This document shows, one piece after another, positions 55,370-64,000 of a stretch of 64,000 nucleotides of DNA. The translations under genes and the position numbers were made by a program. Position 1 is the stretch's first letter; each line of letters opens with the position of its first letter. Under the pieces are notes generated by a model that worked only from the letters and a program-made list of their open reading frames with translations, made no database searches and had not been told where the DNA came from. Where the stretch lies: contig CM041553.1 of NCBI GenBank assembly GCA_023238725.1, positions 17,423,501-17,487,500 of the forward strand, read 5' to 3'. This DNA is from Scortum barcoo. Taxonomy: Eukaryota > Chordata > Actinopteri > Centrarchiformes > Terapontidae.

Positions 55370-58300
55370 CTGTGGGGAAAAAAAACTTGAGAAAATATTT
55401 TCAAGAAATCTCTCAAAATCAAAGATAATGTATAAAGGAGAAAGAACATAGTATACATGAACAGAGATATACTAACTGTAGGGGCTTCTCCCCCGTGTGG
55501 ATCATGCGGTGCACAGCCAGGTTGTGTGAACTCTTGAAGGCACGAGCACAGAACTCACAGATGTAGTCCCTCTGGTCTAGAATCACAAAACACAAATGTG
55601 TTCTTTGTATACTTTCATTATCAGTTACAAAAAGGAGTGGTGAGGCATGTATTAGCTGTATGTGTACCTGTGTGGTGCTTTGCATGACGCAGCAGCTGCT
55701 TCTGTAGGCGGAAAAGTCTTCCACAAGACGGGTGAGGACATACGTATTTCTTCTTGAGCAAGTGCTGGTACTTTATATGGTGCTGGTGTGTAAAAGAAAA
55801 AGAAACATTAAAAAACAGATCATAGCTAACAGGGACAGAGGGGTTAACAGACTGAAAACTGAACTTCAAAAGAGGCTTAAGTTGATGCTCAAGTTTATTG
55901 TGTTTTTTTATTTATTAATTGGTGCATTTCTTCAAATAAAAGTCAGTGGCCAAATAAAAGCTTTGAACAAATAAAGGCCGGTCCCAAATACAGGTTGGGG
56001 ATTAAAAAGAACAAAAGGTAGATAAGCTGCCGGTGCACATCATGTAATAGGCAACAAAATAGCAAAACATAAAGCACATTTTCATCTTTTTAATTTAATA
56101 AATTCAATAATATAACAGTGCTAGTTTCAAAACTTTGTTGTTCATTCATCTATGGCCCTTTTTCACTAGCACCTACTTGGCTCGCCTACGCCTTCGCCTC
56201 AGTTTCGGTCATTTTCCATTACAATAGAGTACCACCTCAGCGTGGGAGGGGTCGCTAAATCATAGCAACGCGGCCATAAAACTATGGACGCCACCAGACG
56301 GTAAGAAATGTCTGCATGTCTGCACCTCGTCGTTGCTCCATGGAGTTGATTTCTGTGCAGCCATCTCTGATCGTGTTCGTGAGTAGCTGTTATTGGGTTT
56401 TAAAAATGGCGGGGTTGACTCTTATGAACAAGTCACTCTCCTGACTCATCTAGTGACGTCAGGCCCTGGCCAATCAGTGGCCTGCCGTCTGCCGACGACG
56501 TCACATTTTCGGCTCGACTCAGCTCGCTTGGAACCCCGGCCGAGTAGGGTACTTAGAAAAGTACCTGGTACCAGGTACTAACACGTAATGGAAACGCGTA
56601 AAAACCGAGTCGAGTCGAGTCGAGTAGGTACTAGTGGAAAAAGGGCCACTAGTGTTATTGCTACTTCATTTACAGTGTGTGCGTGTGTTATATCTTTCTA
56701 GTACCAAGTAAAATGCCACAAGATGGCAGAATCCACACTTAAGAGTAGCGCATAAGAGCCGTGAAAGTGACTGATTTTTCCACGGCCTCCAGAAATGAAC
56801 GGCTTTTAATTTGAAACAGATACAGGAAGTGTGGAGTTTGTGTTAGTAGTAAGGAGGTCAAATGGAGAGGATCCAATCCAAAACCACTTATCAAGCCAAA
56901 GGAATGACTAATGTCCCATCTGCAGTGTAAACCCCGCTTTACATAAAGCATAATAAAGATAAAATCTGAGAATTTATGGACCTGTAAGTAGCGAGGATGA
57001 GCCAGGACTGTCCCACATCCCTCCATTTCACAGCGCACATACTGCACGGGGGGCTTCTTCCTGTGTGGGTGAAGCACAAGTCACTGCACTGTCACAACAC
57101 TGAAAACAAGTATTAAATGGATCTCAGTCCTTTTAAGTCCTCAGTGATGTCCCACATATCTGAGTGTGTTGCTCACTACGTCAATCACTACCATATCCTT
57201 CATTTCTGGATGAGATTATAACAGGTTGATATTCATGAAACCATACAACGATGTTCTGCCTATGAACAGACATCAACTTCACCTTCTCTTTGGCAGCCGT
57301 GGGGTTTTATCGTCTTTTTTCCGTCGGCCTCTCCTAATACAGGAAAAAAAAGAAAATTACAATACTGAGTTGCAATGGAAAAATCAAAGGCTTGTTCTAT
57401 TATCTATGTATTACAAGTACACTTTGTAACAGCACACGTTACAGTGAAGATTGAAGCTGGAATAATTCAGCTTTTCACTTGCACAATTTAACTTAAATTA
57501 AAAAAATATATATATATTAATAATTGTTTCTCATTAGATGTACTTGCAAAATGAAGCTGTCCTACTGTTAGCTTGTTACACATCCACTGTACTCTGCTTA
57601 CTTCCTGGGTCCATCCGGGTCCTCCACAATTTCTTCCTCTGGTTTTACATCCTCTGCCACACTCTCCATGTTGTCCACACCTTCAATCTTTATCTCAGCG
57701 ACTTCCTTCTCTTTTTTAGGTGCCTTCTCTTTCTCTTTCTTCTCCTTCTGTCTAGGAGGAGCTCTGCGCTTTGGTTTGGGGGCATCCCTAAGGGAAAAAA
57801 AATAGAGAGTATCTGGTTACTAAACAAACAAATGGTGCTTATGTCTGATCATGACAAGCGTGCATGTGCACACACACACACACACCTCTCAGCCTTCGGG
57901 TTGTAGCTCTGGTCATTTAGGTCATCTCTAAAAGGAACATCTTCATCACTGCTCAGGCCCTCTTCCTCCTCTGCACCGCTGAAAGCAAAACAACAAATCA
58001 CTTGAAGCAGAGTTCCCCACTTTGCACATGCGGTCAAGTGAATGCGCTTGAGATAAGTGTACCTCTGACTCTGCGGCTGGTAGTTGTGGTCATTTGGGTC
58101 GTCATCATGAAATGGAAAGTCTTCATCATCCAACACTGGGTCAGCAGCATCCTTGCTTTCGTCCTCTTTCTTTTCACTGAGACAGCATTAGTGTGAAACA
58201 CAGTGGTCATTGAAACACGGCAACAGTGCTCACTTAGTCAAAACAGACATGTATACTTAGAAACCACATGCTCATAAATATCTCTGTCTTACTACTTGTA

Positions 58301-60034
58301 AAACCATGTTAGACTCGGAGTATTAAACTATATAATCACATCTTTCAAGAGTCAGTACACCCAAATCACTAAAAGCGAAAAGGAAGTCAAATTTTCTTAA
58401 ATGTTTATAAAGGAACTCTTTAATTGATACTCTAACCACATATTATGCCAGTTTATAAAATAATACAACTGCAAAACTGAGCGGAACATTTAATGCTTGC
58501 AATGTTCATTTGATACTTACATTTCATATTTCTCTTTATTGTTTGCCTCTCCTTCCACTGCTGCATGACAGAGAGAAAGACATGTTTTAGAAAGGCAAAA
58601 AAACCCCAACTCTCTTTGCCACTAGAACCTTCAACTTCAGATATATCTATAAATTTTGATAGATTATGCAAAACGGGAAAAGGCCTAAATGCATAAAACA
58701 CACAAAAAAAACATAGTATTATAATCTACTACGTCCTCTCTAAGTAAGTGATTGAAAGTAGAAGGGTAGGACCACCCAGGTCTTTGGCTCAAAGGTCCGC
58801 AAATTACCCGATTAGTTACAATGAAGATCCAACATTACAACCCTCCCATATGAGCTGAGTAAGATGTCGCCGTAGGTTTTCTATAGAATAAATAGTGCAG
58901 CAAGGGACGCCTCAGTGCCACGACATCTGCACGATTTAATTTGTGAATTACAGGCCCGCTTGCTGAACCATTGTAGCCCGCTGTCAACAGGTTGCTCACC
59001 AGCTGGATTCTCCACTCCAGGTTCGGTCTTACACACAGGCTTGGCAGAGCCGCGGGCAGCCCTGCCAGACGGGGGGATTGGCACGAGCCTGGGCCGGGGG
59101 GCGTCTGGAGGGAAGAGCTGGAGTGGGGGAGCAGAGGCATGCCATCAAACATACTGCAATGCCATGAAGTGTGGCAATGGGCATATGCAGACACACGACC
59201 ACACGCAACTCAGCACCGCCTGAGACACACATATGACCCTCTCACACATGCACAGGAAGATTTCAGATAGGTTTCTTTCTCCCTTCATTACCTTGAGCAT
59301 CTGTGGCAGGTTTCTTGGGGTCCTCTGAGCTGCAGAAAGGAGAGAAATAAACATTGAGATCTGACATTTTCTCACCCTACACGTGCTCTCACTTCATCTC
59401 ATCTCCAATACATCAATGCATTTGGAGGTTTTAAACAAATATGTGGATTTGTAAAGCCAGGTGAGTTTTACTCCACCCTCCCCATGCAGAGATGCAGAAA
59501 GGGGACGAGCTATGCTGAAGGCGTGCTTTTGACAGGAACCGACCCCACCGACATAAACACACAAGTGAAAGGCTTAAAACAAACACAATGCAGGTGTCTA
59601 TTAAAGGGGGGTGTTCAATTGAAAACCTACTCTGTGCCTTGAAGACTGTCAACTGCAACCCCCCCTCCAGCCTCAGCCGAGTCTGAATTTTTCTTCCGCC
59701 TCGAGTTGGAAACTTTCCTCCGCTTGGTCGCGCCGGTGTCCGGGCTCGGCTCGTCCTCGTCGTCGTCGCTCTTGGTGTCCTTCAGCCAGGCCGGCACAGC
59801 CCGCGTCGACCGGTCTCTCAATACCCGCCCGGAGCTCTGCGGGCTCGACGCCGCTCCGTTGACGTCCGTTAGCGAAGCGGAGACGCCGGACCTCGGGCGG
59901 CTCGCTCCCCGCTCCCTGAGCCCCCTGCGCGGGGTGACGGCCGTACCGGGGACCGGGGTCTGCTCCGCGGCCTTGTCCTCCGCCGGCTCTTCGCCTTTAT
60001 TTACACCCCCGGGTCGGTCGGCGACCGGCTCCAT
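54334..60034 (-). CDS. zfp91: ZFP91 zinc-finger E3 ubiquitin ligase
   Basis: Twelve exons: 59631-60034, 59292-59329, 59000-59104, 58521-58560, 58063-58176, 57886-57978, 57602-57787, 57283-57333, 56982-57060, 55668-55782, 55477-55576 and 54334-55369. They sum to 2361 bases, 786 codons plus stop, with every GT/AG junction and phase consistent. The N-terminus (MEPVADRPGG) is basic and low-complexity; acidic exons carry DEDFPFHDD and DEDVPFRDD; a basic RGRRKKDDKTPRLPKRR stretch follows. Five C2H2 fingers span about residues 354-494, including CEICGFTCRQKASLNWHMKK. The tail from 495 is Gln-rich. Mammalian ZFP91 (570 residues) promotes K63-linked ubiquitination of NIK in non-canonical NF-kB signalling, in the nucleus. 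The fish protein is longer because of the tail. Finger sequence makes the orthology secure. Confidence 0.93.
56153..56648. mobile_element. MITE with terminal inverted repeats, in zfp91 intron 9
   Basis: The ends are 'tggccctttttcactag' and 'ctagtggaaaaagggcca', inverted copies of each other. Next to the right end are repeated 'cgagt' words. The 496-base element is flanked on both sides by CTA (56150-56152 and 56649-56651), a likely 3-base target duplication as in PIF/Harbinger-like elements. There is no coding capacity; the interior includes 'taatggaaacgcgtaaaaac', known from an abundant fish MITE family. Confidence 0.8.
56716..56728 (+). promoter_or_regulatory. Candidate CTCF motif beside the MITE
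   Basis: 'ccacaagatggca' matches the CTCF core at all but one position (A for Y). It lies 68 bases beyond the MITE end in the zfp91 intron. Confidence 0.2.
57886..58176 (-). CDS. zfp91: Duplicated acidic exon pair of zfp91 (exons 5 and 6)
   Basis: Exon 5 (58063-58176) ends with DEDFPFHDDDPNDHNYQPQS and exon 6 (57886-57978) with DEDVPFRDDLNDQSYNPKAE. Both enter and leave in phase 2, so either copy can be skipped without a frame change. I recall only one such motif (EEIPFKDDPRDETYKP) in human ZFP91, so this looks like an exon duplication. Confidence 0.75.
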
Positions 60035-60580
60035 CGCCGTGAGGACACTTCAGCCTACCTCAGATTCCGCTTAAAGTCAAGCAGGTTTACTTGCAATTTG
60101 AGGAAAAACGCACATCTGTTTAAAAGACGTTTTGAATGCAGGCGGCCTTTATCCAACAGTGGGGCATTTTCTGTGATTGCGTTGGGTTCGTCGCAAATTA
60201 AATGCATGTATTTATTGATTAGAAATTGAAAACTTTTCTTAATTATCTATTCAGCAGTAAACCGATATAATTTTAAAGAAGCAGACACAATTTTCGCCTT
60301 CTTAAAGCTATAGTAAACCTACTTATTCGCCCGGGCCTGGAGTTCAACCATTTTGTGCGCTTTGTTGCGTCTCCTTTAAGCCAAATATAAACTGAGGCTA
60401 CATTCAGGAGCGGCAACGCGTCTCCGCAGCTGCACAAACCATCTGGATGTCCCTCTGAGCCTCCAGCAGACATACTCGGCCTGGCTGCATTGTTTGTAGA
60501 TCTACACAAGCGGCAGCATGCGTGCAAAAGCAGCGCGCACACGAATGGCTGCCGGGGCATCATGGGAAGTGTAGTTTAAA
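60035..60580 (-). promoter_or_regulatory. zfp91: zfp91 promoter region with ZNF143-like site
   Basis: CpG-rich sequence begins inside zfp91 exon 1 (59700-60034) and extends upstream. At 60557-60575 'gcatcatgggaagtgtagt' reads on the minus strand as ACTACACTTCCCATGATGC, the ZNF143/THAP11 promoter motif. Another CpG-containing patch is at 60410-60560. The start site could be near the ATG or up to 500 bases upstream. Confidence 0.5.
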
Positions 60581-63500
60581 TTTAGATTAACACAACTTGG
60601 AATTTGTTTTAAGGATATTACTGGAGTTTTTATTGTGCTTTCATCGCTTTAAGTATAAAAAAGGGAATATATTATGCTGCATAGATTAGAAAAGGAAATT
60701 AATCTATGCAGCAGTATAAATAACATCAAATAAAACTATATTCATTTATTTACATGGAAATGTCCAATTCACAATACTTTCTTTGCTTCAAACATTAACA
60801 GACATAAAACCAGATTAAATGACTTAAAGTGCATTTTATTCTCTAGCCTACAGTGTTTTTTTCTGTTTCTGTGCTAAACAGATAAGTGAGTGACAGTTTT
60901 ACTCAACACTCAGACTGTGTGGTAATGTCTTCTTCTTGCATGAATTAATTTCATATTATAACCTCAAAAGAGACTAAATGTAGTTTGTTTCCTACCAATA
61001 TGCTGCACTGATGACTGTGGAGCTAACATGGCTGCCAGTAAAAAACCTGCACTGTCTGGTCGGAGCTGTGCAGTGTTGCTGCAAGCTCCTCTGATGGGGT
61101 GCATTTGCCAGCAGATGGCAATATTGTCCTAAATGTGTAACTCCTCTCTTGACAGCATGACATCTCTTCAACTTGATTTAAATTCACCATGCTGCCACCG
61201 GTCAGTGTGATGAAGTAGGTGTAGTGATGAAGTATGGGGGCGATGATAATGCTGGGAAATAAACTCACTCTGGCCTCTTGGCGGGCTGAGTCGGTAAAGT
61301 CTGTATCAAGCATACACTAATCATGAACACACAGCTCTGCAGATACACAAACCACCATATGAGATTGTATTGAAATATTTAAGGGGTTCAAAACAAGAAA
61401 ACTGGTATTGAATCTAATACCATTAAATACCAATAGGGCCTGAATTGCCAATATTAAAATGATATTTCTGAATACATTTTCATTACCATGGAGTGATTAC
61501 TTAATGTTTTATTATTTGCTGATGATTACATAAGCATTAGGCATTTGAAATGAGGCAGACATGACAGATAAAATGTTTATTTTGTAAAGGGAAGCAGAGC
61601 ATATAATCTAACTTGAGACTGATAGTTTCTTGGTGATGCTTTTATCAAAAATAAGATTTAATGTTGGCAGCATCTATAATGTAAATATCAGTAGGTAATC
61701 AGGTTGTTTTTTCTGTATCCCATCACCACATTTTAATAGCAAACTGTTGGCTGGAGGGTAGCAACCCTTTACAATAACAGTGTACCTATGATTGCTCTCC
61801 TGCAAATATTGTCCTGCATGATTAAGGCTACTTATGTACTTAAAAAACTCCCTGAACTCCTTGCTGGGGTAAAACATGTTTCCAGAGTAAAGTTGACCCG
61901 CCACAGGGAAGTTTATGAAACACACTGTGCTCTCTCTCCTCCCTCCACCATGACACATTGCCTAAGAGTAGCTGATCCATGAGGTCGGAGATGGGTTTCT
62001 ATTCACAGAGGTCGGAGTTAAAGTGTCTTGCATCTGGACCGTTGTACTATTTAGGGTGTTCTGCAGTTATGGTGGTTTAATTTAAAACTAAGGCAGGCTG
62101 ACATGGTTTAAAAGGAGAATGTGGAGAAAAACAAAACAAATGACAGCATGGCTTCCTTTTGAAAATGCTTTATTTGTCTACTTTATCACTATAAATATAA
62201 CAATACCAAAGAAGCTTTTTTTTTTTTTCAAACAAACCTTCAGATAGAAAACAGTCTGCATAGGTCTACAAAGGCATAGCAAAGGGCACATCTTGGCAAT
62301 AAGGCACACACTAGGAAGAGTTTAAATGGTAACACCTTTGTTAAACTAGGCATACGTAGCTCCACACCACTGACACAGGGAGCAGGAGGAGTTCATCCTG
62401 CCGCTGTGGTGTGGGTGAAATGCAGGCAATGGAAAGTAAAGCAGGTGTTTTGAGTGGGAGGCAGAACCAGTGGGACACCATTTTTTTCTGCTGTCTAACA
62501 CATAAAGTTATATCATGTTATATCAGGGTTAGACCTTTAACAGTTTAGCCAAAACCGATGTTCAAAGTTTCAACACCAGCAGCTCAACGTGGCAGTGGGT
62601 TGTAACACACACAATTTCAGTCCTCTCTGCTGAAACTGATAAAATGTAGCTGAAGGAGAAGGCCTTCGTGTTCCCACTCACAACACCAAATCCAGTTCAA
62701 AATCGCAAACAGAATATAACACATAACAAAAACACAATAAACTTCAATTTTTTAAAAACTATTGGACACTTTGGCAAAAACAAAACAAAAAAAAAACAAA
62801 AAAACATTTTTCTACTTTTGTTACTCTGACTTTTTATCCCTAAACAAGGTGTAAATAAAGAAAAGAAATATGTTTTAGAATATATTATACCTTTTCTTCT
62901 CACTTCATACACAACACGTAATGCATATATTAAATATATCCTGACTTATTGTCATCATACAAGAAAATAATAAAAGCAGTTATCAGCAGTTTGCTTTTTC
63001 TGTGTCAGATCCAGTTTCAGAGGGGAGAGAAGTAGCAAAATGTAGATGATGGAGTCAGATGAGACAAATGTTTCTTGTTTTCTGTGTGAAAAATCTTTCT
63101 GTTTAACTTCTTGGACCAACACTGTAGTCATTATCTAGTTTCATTTTGTAAGGGTACAATGTAGTAAAAAATACTGCCAATAAAATTACTGGTTTTCAAA
63201 TACAAGCCAGCATACAAATATTCTTTTACATAAATGCTCTTATATAAAAATGGCTATCGTGTAATGTGACTTCATGATCAGCAGCTGCTTGCATCCGTTA
63301 TGTTTGTGTGTTGTGGTGCATACATGCCTGGCTACTTGCATATTTCAGCGTGAGGTATTGCTCCAGTTATTCCCAGTCCAATATCACACCTGTCTATCAA
63401 TGCATTGAGTTTAAAAAAAAAGTGCCTACTAAACATTCATCAAGGTTATTTGATGTTTTTATGCTTTATCTGCAAGGTAAAACTCACAGACACTGAAAAA

Positions 63501-64000
63501 CGCCAAAGTAGCCCAGTTCACACAGGAATTCATAATCGGTATGTAAAATCTCTTCATCAAAAGTCGCAATCTCTTGCCTTTTATAAATACGTTTGTAAGT
63601 GCACCTCGGTCAAGCACAGGATGAGAAATAAAGAGGAGATGGACATATGGAGTGTTACTGCAGGAGCGTTCAGAGAAGAGACTACAGGAGAGAGGTAGCC
63701 TTGTCGCATCTGACTGCAGAGACTAAAACCTGCTTGTCTCACCACATTACAGTAATACCACAAATCTGGTTCATTGGAAATATGAATGGAAAAAACTTCA
63801 GTGCTGTGCACAGATGTGAGTCTTTTCCTCTTTGTGCCAACCACAGGGGCTTCGCTTTGTTATGAAAGGCACTGTGAAAAGCATAGGGCAGCGCATATAG
63901 TACGCAGATGTAAGGCACTGTAGTCAGGCATGGAGAATCTCTCTAATATAATGAGACTGGAGTGTGTGTAGCCTTACGTTTTTGTTGGTTAACTTTGGAA
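60580..64000. other. No coding exon seen; possible 3' UTR of an upstream minus-strand gene
   Basis: AT-rich sequence without supportable exons. A minus-strand AATAAA (plus TTTATT near 62170) is followed, toward higher coordinates, by about 1.8 kb lacking recognised repeats. That would fit a long 3' UTR of a gene whose coding part lies beyond the window. This is only a suggestion. Confidence 0.3.
61108..61120 (+). promoter_or_regulatory. Candidate CTCF-binding motif
   Basis: 'ccagcagatggca' matches CCASYAGRKGGCR at every position, about 1.1 kb upstream of zfp91's ATG. A boundary role would fit its place at the edge of the zfp91-cntf block, but this is motif evidence only. Confidence 0.35.

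Noticed and set aside
60273..60563. Minus-strand frame of 96 codons upstream of zfp91
   Set aside because: Lies in the CpG-rich promoter, has no domain, and does not splice in phase to zfp91 exon 1, which has its own good ATG.

Overview
The window is nuclear DNA of a ray-finned fish, probably a percomorph teleost. Protein-coding genes are split into short exons with GT/AG introns. Long intergenic and intronic stretches are full of CA/TG microsatellites. Repeats of recognisable teleost type are present: LINE tails, a tRNA-derived SINE, hAT-like and Tc1-like pieces, and a MITE. Two genes, zfp91 and cntf, are vertebrate orthologues in the same order and orientation as the human ZFP91-CNTF locus. 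No rRNA, functional tRNA, CRISPR or prokaryotic feature was seen.

Layout: 0-11.8 kb is intergenic with decayed repeats. From 13.6 to 30.4 kb, minus strand, lies a nine-exon gene of unknown name. Its predicted protein starts with MAETVRSLF, then has a segment resembling the C-terminal half of a SET domain, a poly-Q tract, a C2H2-like finger, two acidic runs, a Crypton/tyrosine-recombinase-like region, an AT-hook followed by a proline run, and a C-terminal KRPW module. All splice phases agree, but the reading frame is broken in exons 6, 8 and 9. The large first intron carries about 3 kb of CA/CT/CCCTCC composite repeat. From 30.6 to 44.9 kb no gene is seen; this part holds repeats, a second CA/CT cluster, a near-perfect palindrome and possible conserved non-coding elements.

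From 44.9 to 60.6 kb is the zfp91-cntf block. cntf (minus, three exons) is an IL-6-family cytokine that keeps the FxxK receptor-site motif at the start of helix D, but its first exon has no in-frame ATG. A small intact two-exon CCCH zinc-finger gene sits between cntf and zfp91 on the plus strand. zfp91 (minus, twelve exons, 786 codons) is fully intact, with five C2H2 fingers, a duplicated acidic exon and a long glutamine-rich C-terminal tail. From 60.6 to 64 kb no coding exon was found; part of it may be the 3' UTR of a further minus-strand gene.

The most unusual item is the 13.6-30.4 kb gene: a host gene that seems to have captured a Crypton-like recombinase module next to a truncated SET-like segment. 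Its frame breaks need checking against reads before it is called a pseudogene.
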